Positions 44,962-53,440 of a DNA stretch of 64,000 bases are shown here, one piece after another (positions within the stretch are counted from its first letter, which is position 1; each line of letters begins with the position of its first letter). This DNA is from Collinsella aerofaciens (GTDB lineage Bacteria; Actinomycetota; Coriobacteriia; Coriobacteriales; Coriobacteriaceae): NCBI RefSeq assembly GCF_015670795.1, contig NZ_JADPCJ010000008.1, forward strand, positions 1-64,000, in the 5' to 3' direction. Below the pieces are notes generated by a model that saw only the letters and a list, made by a program, of their open reading frames with translations, was not told the origin of the DNA and searched no databases. The position numbers were made by a program, and so were the translations under genes.

Positions 44962-45823
44962 ATTCGATGACGGTGCGGGAGTTTTGCTTGCGCATGGTGG
45001 CGAGCATGTGTTTGGGGACGGCGTGGGCCATGCAGCTGCCGATAGTTGCGCTCGCGGCGGCCTTGGCTGCATCGCTTGCGTTTTTGGTCGCGTAGCTGTG
45101 GCGGAAGCGTTTGAGCATGGCAATGTCATTGCCGCCGTCGCCATAAACCGCGACCTCGTCCTCGGCAATACCGTAGTAGCCCGCCAGCCAGGCCACGCTC
45201 TCGCCCTTGTTGCACGCCACGTCCGTGATCTCAAACATCACCGGATCGAACGGCGCGTTGACAACGCGGTCCGAGCGCTCGGCAAGATATACCTTAAGGT
45301 CGCGCTCCAGCTCGGGCGAGGTCACGCGACAGTTGATCTTGCACACATCGTGGCGCAGGATGTCGCCGATCGACTGGTCGAAATACTGCTCCTCGTGGTA
45401 CCCGCCACGCGCACGCATGCCGCGCATCACGATGCGCTTGATAGGGCTGTCCTTCTTAAAACCCGCCTGGTGCATCTCGAACGATCCGCTCGAAAACATG
45501 CCATCGGGCGTGGAGCAGTCAAAACAGATATCCGGAAACTCCTTGAGCAGCTCCTCGGTGATCTGTGGGTCGATGGTCCAGGTTTTGAGTACCTCGCCAT
45601 GGCTGTCGCGCACGATGGAGCCGTTAGAGCAGCAGGCATCGAGCGCCAGCCCCGTAAAACCATGCTCGCCGATTGGTAACGTCGAGCGTCCGGTCGCGGG
45701 AACCACATGCAGACCAGCCTCGGTCAGCTCACGAATGGCACGGCGGATGGTCCCGTCTGCCTCGTGCAGGGCGTTCAGCAGCGTTCCGTCTAAGTCACTC
45801 GCAAACATCTTGATCATGGGCAT
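44960..45823 (-). CDS. HAD superfamily (Cof-type) phosphatase
   Basis: A 287-aa Cof/YwpJ-type HAD hydrolase, expected to dephosphorylate a small phosphorylated metabolite. Motif I is DLDGTLL with nucleophile Asp10 and Asp12, motif II ATGRS, motif III Lys in NKGESV, motif IV GDGGNDIAML. A large C2-type cap lies between. ATGs at 45823 and 45817 are both possible; GGAG is 4 or 10 bases away. Both starts and the ribosome site lie inside one arm of a 21-bp perfect inverted repeat, which in the mRNA would mask them. Confidence 0.92.
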   Translation of the reverse strand: MPMIKMFASDLDGTLLNALHEADGTIRRAIRELTEAGLHVVPATGRSTLPIGEHGFTGLALDACCSNGSIVRDSHGEVLKTWTIDPQITEELLKEFPDICFDCSTPDGMFSSGSFEMHQAGFKKDSPIKRIVMRGMRARGGYHEEQYFDQSIGDILRHDVCKINCRVTSPELERDLKVYLAERSDRVVNAPFDPVMFEITDVACNKGESVAWLAGYYGIAEDEVAVYGDGGNDIAMLKRFRHSYATKNASDAAKAAASATIGSCMAHAVPKHMLATMRKQNSRTVIE

Positions 45824-45871
45824 GCCTCTCCTTCGTCTGCACGTTATTGTAGACGAAGGAGAGGCATGCCC
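45818..45871. repeat. 21-bp perfect inverted repeat over the HAD gene start
   Basis: Arms at 45818-45838 and 45851-45871 are exact complements around a 12-base loop. The arms contain the HAD ribosome site (AAGGAGAGG) and ATG; the mirror arm offers the same signals outward on the plus strand, where an unsupported 67-codon frame begins. It may be a hairpin controlling translation or a recombination product. Confidence 0.85.
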
Positions 45872-45932
45872 AAACAATGCCGTCCCGGCGCGGCGTACCA
45901 CCGCCTCCACAAATTCACGGTGCCCCAGCGCG

Positions 45933-47195
45933 TTAAGACAATCGCCACAAGCGATTTTTCAGCCGATAAAACAGCGCCGTCGTCAACGTCAGCACCGCCA
46001 GCATGCCTGCGAATACAATCGCCGGTGTCCATCGATCATATGCAACCCCGTACGTCAATTGGCCGATAGGTGTTGCGCAGGAAAGCGTCATATAAACGAG
46101 TGCCAGCACTTTTCCGCAGAATTCCTTTGGCACTGACCGCTGAACAAATGAAACGATTTCGACCGATGTAATGCTTGCCCACGCCATGACCCATGCCGAG
46201 CCGGCCGCAAGCGCGGCAAACGACAATTCATCAGGACCGCTCAGTAGCATGACAATAATCGGTACGACTCCAAAACAGATCATCGCAACATATCGACATA
46301 TGCCCTTGAAAGAAAAACGATGCGGCCAAATACCGACCAAACCACTGCCGACAAGACCACCTAAGCCCATAGCCACCTCAATAATCCCAACAAAGGATGA
46401 CTGCATTCCGAGATGCTTTGCAACAATAACGGGAGCGCCAATCGTTAGCCCAACCAACGCAAGGTTCAAAACTGCCGCAAGCAAAATCACAGCAACCAAT
46501 GATGCATTTTGCAACAGATACCGAATCGATTCCCGAAAATCGTTTCGGCATGTCGTACGAGTCGCGCCGTCTCCCATCGTTTCAGATGAGGCATTTTGCT
46601 TGAGTGCGCCCCCGAACAGCAGGGCTGAAATCGTAAACGTCAACGCCGCGGTTTCGCATAGAGTATCGATACCAAAGCACCCATAGACTGCCGTCCCGAC
46701 TACAGGCCCCAAGATATTGCTCATCATGATTATCTGCGAGACCAACGCAGTGGCACGCTCAACCTTTTCTTGGCCCGTCATGCGCACCGTCTCAATTTGA
46801 AGCATCGGTTTCAGCAGCGATTGGATGCCATATTGGACGCAAAGCATTGCTGCCACGACAACCGCAAGAGGCAGCGAACGCTTCATGGGGATAAACAACA
46901 GTGATGCAGCCATCAGAACAATGCCGAGTACCACAAGAACCCCGCGATGTCTTCCCCGATCCGCCAAAATCCCGCCAACCGGAGTCGCGAGCACACCTGG
47001 TATGAACGCTATCGCCGCGGCGGCGCCATATAACGTTGACGAGCCGCTGCAATCAAACAAGTAAAGCGGATACGCAAAGCACAGCGCCGACAGCATCGAA
47101 TACGTGCACAGCTGCGCAACAAGAAGGCCAAAAAGCCTGATAGGTCGCACTGTTTTTCGCGTCAACGAGACGCTACTCCTCCGCATTCCAGCCAT
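45933..47195 (-). CDS. MFS transporter
   Basis: The 420-aa membrane protein has about 12 hydrophobic segments in two bundles with a central charged loop (about residues 210-230), and the MFS loop motif GGILADRGRHRG after segment 2. It resembles multidrug or macrolide efflux MFS proteins (MefA/TetV-like). It lies downstream of a TetR repressor with two matching operators between them, the usual arrangement for inducible drug efflux. Less GC-rich than neighbours, which suggests transfer. GGGGGTGGG before the ATG at 47195. Confidence 0.85.
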   Translation of the reverse strand: MAGMRRSSVSLTRKTVRPIRLFGLLVAQLCTYSMLSALCFAYPLYLFDCSGSSTLYGAAAAIAFIPGVLATPVGGILADRGRHRGVLVVLGIVLMAASLLFIPMKRSLPLAVVVAAMLCVQYGIQSLLKPMLQIETVRMTGQEKVERATALVSQIIMMSNILGPVVGTAVYGCFGIDTLCETAALTFTISALLFGGALKQNASSETMGDGATRTTCRNDFRESIRYLLQNASLVAVILLAAVLNLALVGLTIGAPVIVAKHLGMQSSFVGIIEVAMGLGGLVGSGLVGIWPHRFSFKGICRYVAMICFGVVPIIVMLLSGPDELSFAALAAGSAWVMAWASITSVEIVSFVQRSVPKEFCGKVLALVYMTLSCATPIGQLTYGVAYDRWTPAIVFAGMLAVLTLTTALFYRLKNRLWRLS

Positions 47196-47208
47196 AAGCC
47201 CACCCCCT

Positions 47209-47229
47209 ATACATACCGCTAGTATGTAT
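47209..47229. promoter_or_regulatory. TetR operator 1 before the MFS gene
   Basis: ATACATAC-CGCTA-GTATGTAT, a perfect 8-bp inverted repeat, 14 bases upstream of the MFS start codon and overlapping its likely ribosome-binding zone. Confidence 0.7.
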
Positions 47230-47275
47230 TTAATGACTTGAAAAGGGCAGCCGTGGCTACCCTCACAAATCAATT

Positions 47276-47292
47276 ACATACCGTTGGTATCT
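47276..47292. promoter_or_regulatory. TetR operator 2 before the MFS gene
   Basis: ACATACC-GTT-GGTATCT shares the half-site ACATACCG with operator 1, 65 bases away, directly after the TetR stop codon. Confidence 0.55.
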
Positions 47293-47295
47293 ATA

Positions 47296-47958
47296 TTACC
47301 ACCCGGCGCGGTCCCATACGTCCCAAATCTGCGCCGTTGTCTGAAGCACTTCTTCCCCCAAATCGAGTCCCACCGCGGCAGCCATCTGCGCCAAACATTG
47401 AGCGCGAGCGAGCATTCGATCCTTGGTCTCAAGCGGACGGAACAGCGGCAGCAGCCAAAGATTCGCCAACAACGATACGGCCTCCGCCGCTTCACGCGGG
47501 CATTCGCACGCAATGGAGCCGTCGGCGATGCCCTCCTCGATCACTGACAAGAGATAGCCATCGGTCGACTCGTCAAACGAGCCCTGGTACTGCATCGCCA
47601 GCAGACGCGAGCTTTTCACCGGATCTGCCGCAGGATGTATGCGTGCCCATAGCTCAATTTGCGGAACAACGGACTCGGGAGCGTACAGCCGCTTGAGCTT
47701 TTGGGCTCCGGTCATATTACCGATACCAAGCATTGAGCGACGGTGCTCAACAATCGGAGCCATCGCTCGATCAAACGAGGCGTTGAAAATCTCTTCTTTG
47801 CTCTTGAAGTGATGATAGACAGCGCCCTTGGTCATGCCATCGAGACGGTCAACGATATCTTGAATGCTCGTCCCCTCATAACCCTGTGCACAGAATAGCT
47901 CCAGTGCCGCGTCGAGAATCTTCGCGACCGTCTCCTCGGGATATTTATTGCGACCCAT
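47296..47958 (-). CDS. TetR/AcrR family regulator of the MFS gene
   Basis: A 220-aa repressor with the helix-turn-helix at about residues 10-55 (ILDAALELFCAQGYEGTSIQDIVDRL, KGAVYHHFKSKEE) and a helical ligand domain. The ATG at 47958 is preferred over one 12 codons upstream because MGRNKYPEETVAKIL is the normal family beginning, though the ribosome site is weak. It is followed by the MFS gene after 100 bp containing two palindromes with the same half-site. Confidence 0.92.
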   Translation of the reverse strand: MGRNKYPEETVAKILDAALELFCAQGYEGTSIQDIVDRLDGMTKGAVYHHFKSKEEIFNASFDRAMAPIVEHRRSMLGIGNMTGAQKLKRLYAPESVVPQIELWARIHPAADPVKSSRLLAMQYQGSFDESTDGYLLSVIEEGIADGSIACECPREAAEAVSLLANLWLLPLFRPLETKDRMLARAQCLAQMAAAVGLDLGEEVLQTTAQIWDVWDRAGW

Positions 47959-48032
47959 AATCCGCCCATCCGCAACGCAAGTCTTGTGCCTCATTGCAGC
48001 ATTTTAACGTTGCGGATGGCAGGCGGTCGATT

Positions 48033-48371
48033 CTATACCGCGGCGGGGCCGTGTTCGCCGGTGCGAATGCGGATGACCTCCTCGACCGGCTCGACCCAAA
48101 TCTTACCGTCTCCAACGGCACCGGTGCGAGCAGCGTTGCAGATGATGTCGACAATGCCGTCAACGTGCTCGTCGGCACAGATAAGGGTGAACTGTACCTT
48201 GGGAATCGTGTTGACGAGCAACTCGTTGCCGCGCACGTATTCCTTCCAGCCATGCTGTGCGCCGCAGCCCTGCACCTGGTTGATGGTCATACCGCGAACA
48301 TCAGCAGCAAACAGCGCATCTTTGAGAACCTCAAGCTTTTCCTGGCGCACAATAGCCGTAATTTTCTTCAT
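48033..48371 (-). CDS. glnK: Nitrogen regulatory protein PII (GlnK/GlnB)
   Basis: The 112-aa trimeric PII signal protein senses 2-oxoglutarate, ATP and ADP, and gates the ammonium channel. It starts MKKITAIVRQEKLEVLKDAL and ends with the usual GDGKIWVEPVEEVIRIRTGE. The T-loop reads YVRGNELLVNTIPK: the uridylylated Tyr51 of enterobacterial PII is Leu here, so that modification cannot occur. The gene follows amt in the same direction across 156 bp filled by a long hairpin. Confidence 0.96.
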   Translation of the reverse strand: MKKITAIVRQEKLEVLKDALFAADVRGMTINQVQGCGAQHGWKEYVRGNELLVNTIPKVQFTLICADEHVDGIVDIICNAARTGAVGDGKIWVEPVEEVIRIRTGEHGPAAV

Positions 48372-48417
48372 AGTGAATTTCTCTCTTCAATAAAAGAAAT
48401 GAATTGTCCTTCACATG

Positions 48418-48525
48418 GCACGGGTTTTCCAGGTGCCCGAGATTGCCCCGAAAGAGGAGCGCCGCGTACTTCGGTACGCAAGCGACGGTTTGAGGGGCAA
48501 GGTCGGGTGCCTGGGAAAGCCGTGC
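48418..48525. repeat. Long imperfect hairpin between amt and glnK
   Basis: GCACGG...TTGCCCC at the left pairs nearly throughout its roughly 32 bases with GGGGCAA...CCGTGC at the right. The core holds GCGTAC-TTCG-GTACGC, a perfect small stem-loop. The element fills most of the amt-glnK gap and could slow or process the transcript. Confidence 0.7.
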
Positions 48526-48527
48526 TG

Positions 48528-49805
48528 CTAATCGAGCCCGGAGAAAGAAGGATACGCGCTCTCGCCGTGCTGACTCGCATCCAAGCCCAGCGCCTCGTCG
48601 GCCTCGTCCACACGCAGGCTGCCGTGGAACAGCGCCTTGACCACCGCGGCGATCACCAAGTCGAGCACCAGCACTATAGCGACCGTCACCACAATGCCCA
48701 GGACCTGCGAGACGAGCAGCGACACATCGCCCGTGTAGAACAGGCCACCCTTACCGGTCCACGAAAGCTCCGGCACGCAGAACAGGCCCGTGAGCACGCC
48801 GCCCAAGATGCCGCCGATACCGTGGCAACCGAACGCATCGAGCGCATCGTCGTAGCCGAACTTGGTCTTAAGATGGCTGATAGCCAGGTAGCAGACAGGC
48901 GAGACGATCAGGCCCATGACCAGTGCCGCCCGCGGCTCGACAAAGCCTGCGCCGGGCGTGACCACCACGAGGCCCGCAACCAGACCGGTGCTGGCGCCCA
49001 CCAGCGTGGGGCGACCGGTATGCACACGCTCAACGGCAAGCCACGAGACCATGCCCGCCGCGCTGGCCGTCACGGTGTTGAGGATGGCAAGCGCGGCCAC
49101 GGCATCGGCCTTAAACTCACTGCCGCCGTTAAAGCCAAACCATCCAAACCAAAGCAGGCCGGCGCCGAGCGCCACAAACGGCACGTTATGCGGGCGATAG
49201 CTCACCATGCCAAAACCGCGACGACGGCCGAGCATTAAGCAGAGAATCAGGCCCGTAAGACCGGACGAAATGTGCACCACGTCGCCGCCGGCAAAGTCGA
49301 GCGCGCCGATGATGTCGCCGATAAAGGAGCCCTCGCCGCCCCAGACCATGTGGGCGAGCGGCGCATAGACCACGAGCAGCCAAATGCCCAGGAAGGCCGT
49401 CATGGCACCAAACTTAACGCGGCCGGCCAGGCTGCCCGTGACGATAGCGGCCGTGATCATGGCAAACGCCATCTGGAAGGCGATGTTGATGATCTGAGGG
49501 TAGACGGCACCGTCCGCGGTATTGCCCTCGGCCGCCTGCAGCACCTGGTTGAGTACCGGCAGGCACAGCAGCTGGTCAAGGCCTCCAATAAACGGGCTGG
49601 AACCGTCGCCGCCGTAGGCCAGCGACCAGCCGGCAACAATCCACAGCACACCAACCAGGCCAATGGCGCCAAAGCACATAAGCATGGTGTTGATGACATT
49701 TTTGCGCCTGGACAGGCCGCCATAGAAAAACGCCAGGCCCGGTGTCATTAAAAACACGAGCATGGTGCAGATGAGCATAAACGTTGTCGATCCCGTATCG
49801 TACAT
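48528..49805 (-). CDS. amt: Ammonium transporter Amt
   Basis: The 425-aa channel-type ammonium transporter has 11 membrane helices, from STTFMLICTMLVFLMTPGLAFFYGG onward. Conserved segments are the ammonium-site DFAGGDVVHISSG, WFGWFGFNGGS, and the C-terminal DAFGCHGIGGILGGVLTGLF containing the pore histidine. GGGGGAG 4 bases before the ATG at 49805 defines the start; upstream open frame has no signal. Paired with glnK, as is usual for nitrogen-regulated uptake. Confidence 0.96.
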   Translation of the reverse strand: MYDTGSTTFMLICTMLVFLMTPGLAFFYGGLSRRKNVINTMLMCFGAIGLVGVLWIVAGWSLAYGGDGSSPFIGGLDQLLCLPVLNQVLQAAEGNTADGAVYPQIINIAFQMAFAMITAAIVTGSLAGRVKFGAMTAFLGIWLLVVYAPLAHMVWGGEGSFIGDIIGALDFAGGDVVHISSGLTGLILCLMLGRRRGFGMVSYRPHNVPFVALGAGLLWFGWFGFNGGSEFKADAVAALAILNTVTASAAGMVSWLAVERVHTGRPTLVGASTGLVAGLVVVTPGAGFVEPRAALVMGLIVSPVCYLAISHLKTKFGYDDALDAFGCHGIGGILGGVLTGLFCVPELSWTGKGGLFYTGDVSLLVSQVLGIVVTVAIVLVLDLVIAAVVKALFHGSLRVDEADEALGLDASQHGESAYPSFSGLD

Positions 49806-50059
49806 TCGCTCCCCCTTGGTCGCATGAACGTTGTCGGCGCCCATAATGCGGCCGAGGGGCAACTGGTGTAGACCAGATACGGCGTTGTTAAACGCCGCGT
49901 TGTCGAATGGAAACGGTGCCGCAATCTTGGAAACGGCGCGGCAACGGGCGCGAAACCAATGGGAAACGCGTAAATCAAGAGGCCATCTATGCCCGCATTT
50001 CAAATCAGCTATATGCAGAGGTAAGGCAATCCCAAGGCAGACTCCGCATCAGATTCGTC

Positions 50060-50175
50060 CGTGATTCCCCTAGGGAAAACACGGCCAGGCGCTCTTTAGC
50101 GTGTTTTCCCTAGGGGAATCACAGTCGGTGTCGGCAGTAACGTGTTTTCCCTAGGGAGATCACAACTGGGCGGAG
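50060..50175. repeat. Hairpin array, left copy, flanking the DUF559 gene
   Basis: Three 23-bp units with core TTCCCCTAGGGAAAA: 50061-50083 forward, 50100-50122 inverted, 50141-50163 inverted. The first two form a perfect 23-bp stem with a 16-base loop. The whole 116-bp block is repeated, about 90% identical by eye and in the same orientation, at 51478-51593. The rest of the 459-bp gap (49806-50264) shows no gene. Confidence 0.85.
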
Positions 50176-50264
50176 CAGGGTAACGCCCCCTTAAGAAGCT
50201 GACGACCATATCAAAAGCCATACCACGCAAAAACCCTTATCAGCATCTCCTCCACTGCCCAACA

Positions 50265-51245
50265 CTACATATGAGGAGCGACTTTTGGCACGCCGAAACG
50301 CCTCAGTAGATGTTCGAGATAACCGTCCTCGTACACTCGACTAAATTGCACCCTCATGACCGGAATGCCCAGAGCCGTAATGTGCGACTCTCGTTGACGC
50401 TCTGCAACCAAGCGCCTTTGCATCTCTTTTCCCAGGCCGTCCGCACCAACGTATTTGCCAAAACCATCGACTTCAATAATTAAGCGAAGCCCATTCGGCA
50501 ACTCGTAGTACATATCGGCACGGATCGCACCGCCATCGATCGGGTCAACAAACTCGGCTTGCAGCATGGTCGGAGGAAGGTAACCCAGCGCGACAATCAA
50601 TCCGCGCACGATGGATTCGCCGCCGCTCTCCGAAGCGCCATCGGCATAGCGTGCTACCATCTCAGCGCACAAGGCCCCAGAGCGACATCGCGCCAGCGCT
50701 TCAACATAGTCGCGATACTTTTGGATATCAAGCTTGCAGAACCGCAGGGCGCTATCAGCTATAGCCAGACCGTCTTCAAAAGAAGCAACAAGTGAGCAGT
50801 CGAGCACCGTCCGTTCTAGCGTCGTTCGTTTCACGGTGCCGTTTAGCTCGATCTCATTTAGAGGGCACTCATGCCGATGGATTCCCGTGCCGCACCTACC
50901 ATGCGAGCGTCCGCTAGCTACAAGATGAATTGTGTCCAGATATTTCTTCGAAACCCAAAGTCCATGGTCAAGCGCAGCGGAAAAGGAGCAGACGGCCTCG
51001 TCAGGGTGCTCGTCGAGAAACGTATTTTGAACATAGCGCCAACGAACGCGCGGACTCGTCTTGAGCGCATTCCACGTGGAAGCGCGCATGAACATCCCGC
51101 TAAACGGACGCACGGCCACCCCTGCCGCTACGGCGCGACGAAGTGCTTCGCGATCCGCCCTGGTTTTGGGCACTAGACAACGCTGCAAGCGCTCCGCCCC
51201 ATCAAGCTGTTCTTCAATCCTTTGCCGTGCGCTGGTATTCCTCAC
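50265..51245 (-). CDS. AbiEi-like / DUF559 protein (Vsr-fold endonuclease-like C-terminus)
   Basis: A 326-aa protein starting with GTG at 51245 behind GGGAGGTGG. The N-terminal two thirds resemble the AbiEi-antitoxin-type group (LRRAVAAGVAVRPFSGMFMRAS, ALDHGLW, TTLERTVLDCS). The C-terminal third is a DUF559/Vsr-like restriction-endonuclease fold: GGESIVRGLIVALGY, DPIDGGAIRADMYYELPNGLRLIIEVDG, RRLVAERQRESHITALGIPVMRV. Such proteins are frequent orphans in actinobacteria with unknown targets. No AbiEii toxin is adjacent. The gene is bracketed by direct repeats (50060-50175 and 51478-51593), which suggests a movable cassette. Confidence 0.75.
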   Translation of the reverse strand: MRNTSARQRIEEQLDGAERLQRCLVPKTRADREALRRAVAAGVAVRPFSGMFMRASTWNALKTSPRVRWRYVQNTFLDEHPDEAVCSFSAALDHGLWVSKKYLDTIHLVASGRSHGRCGTGIHRHECPLNEIELNGTVKRTTLERTVLDCSLVASFEDGLAIADSALRFCKLDIQKYRDYVEALARCRSGALCAEMVARYADGASESGGESIVRGLIVALGYLPPTMLQAEFVDPIDGGAIRADMYYELPNGLRLIIEVDGFGKYVGADGLGKEMQRRLVAERQRESHITALGIPVMRVQFSRVYEDGYLEHLLRRFGVPKVAPHM

Positions 51246-51477
51246 GAAAGCCACCTCCCAATAGAGGCAGCATAGCCAAAAAGCACCTTGCCAATCTCTT
51301 GCCATTAACTGACCAAAAGCTTGACGTACTGCTTGACGCCGCAGGTCAAAGACGTCATCCCGGTGCGCACCACAACTACGTCGCTCGGTGAACGGTTGTC
51401 CTCGAGGTGCAGGCGGCAGTTTCCTTGCCCCCTCTAGACCCTCTGGCATCAAAGACGCCTCGTAGCCTCAGTTCAAA

Positions 51478-51621
51478 CGTGATTCCCCTAGGGAAAACAC
51501 GGCTAGGAGCTCTTTAGCGTGTTTTCCCTAAGGGAATCACAGTCGGCGACGGCAGCAGCGTGTTTTCCCTAGGGGAATCACGATTGGGCAGAGCGACAAG
51601 GTGACTTCCCTAGGAAACACG
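51478..51621. repeat. Hairpin array, right copy, flanking the DUF559 gene
   Basis: Four units of the CCCTAGGG family: 51479-51501 forward, 51518-51540 inverted, 51559-51582 inverted and 51601-51621 forward (shortened). Adjacent forward/inverted units form stems. The first 116 bp match the left array. The stretch 51246-51477 between the gene start and this array shows no gene and should hold its promoter. Confidence 0.85.
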
Positions 51622-51652
51622 CGCTTGCAAGGCGCCTCTACGACTCCAGCTC

Positions 51653-52672
51653 TTAGCGCCGAAACAGCTCGTGAGCGCGGTCGCGGAGATTAGTTGCTCG
51701 AATGACACCCTCGTAGCGGTTGATGCGCAAGCGCGGGAAGGCATTAAAGAAGCGCAGATCGCGACGACTGAGCGACACACTCGGCACCGGACGGTTCGCG
51801 CGCCTGCCGGCACGGAGACGGGCGAGCGATGGATGGGGCACGCTCGGCGCGGCATCGGCCACGCGGCGGGCGGCAAGCGCCAGGCCATGAGCGCCGTCCG
51901 AGATAAACGTCGGCATCGAAGCCTTCTCACGCAGGGCATCGAGCGTTGCGTCGCCCAGCTCGGCCAGCCACGCGTTAACGGCACGGCTGCGGATATGCGT
52001 CTGCGCCACCGAGTCGATCGCCGAATCGGGAATACGTTCGAGCATGGAGTCAGACGCGTCGGCAAGCGACTCGTTGATGCGGTCGGCAAGGTCGGCGCGC
52101 ACACGCTCCAGCTGATCGGACAAACGGCGCCAGCTGGCCAAAGAGCACACCGCATCGACCATCATCGCGACCGCAACGATAAAGGCCGCCAGCCGCACAA
52201 TCAGCACCGGCAGATGGCCGAGCAGCCCCAGCAATGCCGGCTCCACTAAACGGCAAATGCACAGCGCACCCAGGCCAAACGCGCAGGCCCAGTACAGACA
52301 GATGCGTCCATGCAAATTAAACGGCAGGTGCGAGTAATCCCAAAAGCGCGCACCTGTTGTCTTTTCCAATAGAAGGCCCACGCTGTACTCGATTACGCTG
52401 CATACAAGCGCCGCCGCGACAAACTGGCCCGAGGCATCCGGAATCCCGCGCAGCAAAAGCCAGCAGGCGATGCCGCCCACACCATAGATAGGACAACACG
52501 GCCCCAGCAAGAATCCGCTGTTGGCGAAGCGTCCTTGGTTAAGCATGGCGCATACTGTCGACTCCCATGCCCAGCCGCAAAACCCGTAAAAGGCAAACGA
52601 GAGCACCAGTGCCGAGAGTGGACAGGCGGCAAGCGTCGCGCCGCCAAACGCCATATCAATCGCGGTTTCCAC
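51653..52672 (-). CDS. PF06541-type (CmpB-like) membrane protein
   Basis: The 339-aa protein has five or six membrane helices in its first 180 residues with the family pattern FYGFCGWAWESTVC, RFANSGFLLGPCCPIYGVGG, and WDYSHLPFNLHGRICLYW. A soluble, Arg/Ala-rich C-terminal half follows. Pfam calls this group putative ABC-transporter type IV, although no transport activity is shown. Start is GTG at 52672 behind GAGGAGAGGG, 3 bases after the stop of the HD gene, so translation is coupled. Confidence 0.85.
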   Translation of the reverse strand: METAIDMAFGGATLAACPLSALVLSFAFYGFCGWAWESTVCAMLNQGRFANSGFLLGPCCPIYGVGGIACWLLLRGIPDASGQFVAAALVCSVIEYSVGLLLEKTTGARFWDYSHLPFNLHGRICLYWACAFGLGALCICRLVEPALLGLLGHLPVLIVRLAAFIVAVAMMVDAVCSLASWRRLSDQLERVRADLADRINESLADASDSMLERIPDSAIDSVAQTHIRSRAVNAWLAELGDATLDALREKASMPTFISDGAHGLALAARRVADAAPSVPHPSLARLRAGRRANRPVPSVSLSRRDLRFFNAFPRLRINRYEGVIRATNLRDRAHELFRR

Positions 52673-52675
52673 CGT

Positions 52676-53212
52676 CTACCCTCTCCTCTTTTCGCTCGAT
52701 GCTTTACTCATGCCATCGTCAGCCTCGTCCTTGCGCGGCAGACGGCCGGCGACCGTCTCGCGCAGCGCGCACCACTTATCAGCCAGGCACACAATCCATG
52801 CCTCGCGACACGTCGGCGGCACTGGCACCAGCGGAAACATATGTCGCGCGATAATATTCCGTTCGCGCGGCGTCAGCTCAAAATCCTCTTCGGCACGTGC
52901 CAGGGCAAAAAATGGATGCCGAAAGCCATGCAGCCGATGGCTCGGATCGGGGTCATGCCAATCGTAGAGAAAGTAATCGTGTAACAAGGCTCCGCGCAAC
53001 AGCGATGCACGGTCGACCGAAATGCCAGCACGGCCCAAGCGCTCGGCAAAGGACAGGCTCGCCCGCGCTACCGAAGTCACATGTGCATAGACTGTCACGT
53101 CGCCATGCTGGATAAACTCGTGCGTCAGGTCCAAGCGGCCCGCCTGGGCCAGCTGGTGGGCGGCATAGTCGACCTCGTGCGCGATTTTCTCGGCACGAAC
53201 GGCATCAGACAT
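52676..53212 (-). CDS. HD domain phosphohydrolase
   Basis: A 178-aa cytoplasmic metal-dependent hydrolase-fold protein. The ligand set is visible as HVTSVARASLSFAERL, GALLHDYFLYDWHD (HD pair), HGFRHPFFAL, and NIIARHMFPLVPVPPTCREAWIVCLADKWCA. Proteins of this group are common beside the PF06541 membrane gene in Firmicutes and Coriobacteria. Ribosome site GGAAGGAGG before the ATG at 53212; the frame is open 15 codons more. Confidence 0.88.
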   Translation of the reverse strand: MSDAVRAEKIAHEVDYAAHQLAQAGRLDLTHEFIQHGDVTVYAHVTSVARASLSFAERLGRAGISVDRASLLRGALLHDYFLYDWHDPDPSHRLHGFRHPFFALARAEEDFELTPRERNIIARHMFPLVPVPPTCREAWIVCLADKWCALRETVAGRLPRKDEADDGMSKASSEKRRG

Positions 53213-53440
53213 GCTGCCTCCTTCCAGCGGCTCACGGCGGCAAGCCACGGCCTGCACGCATTGAATAAAATCATCATCGAATCTACCAGTATGGCATCGG
53301 ACAAAACGTTTTGCCCCGCCAGTTGGCGAATTACCGCGCCGCCGTCACATATCAAACGCCAAAATGTGCGAGACTGTTCTGTGCAATTGTGCCGGCCGAG
53401 GGAGCGCCGGCGCTCGATTCGCATGGAGTAACCCACAACG

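Noticed and set aside
45866-46069. A 67-codon plus-strand frame starting in the right arm of the 21-bp inverted repeat
   Set aside because: It has an ATG and ribosome site only because the arm mirrors the HAD start; its remainder is antisense to the MFS gene and has no recognisable protein character.
50265-51245. Complete AbiE toxin-antitoxin system
   Set aside because: Only the AbiEi-like/DUF559 protein is present; no nucleotidyltransferase AbiEii gene is adjacent.
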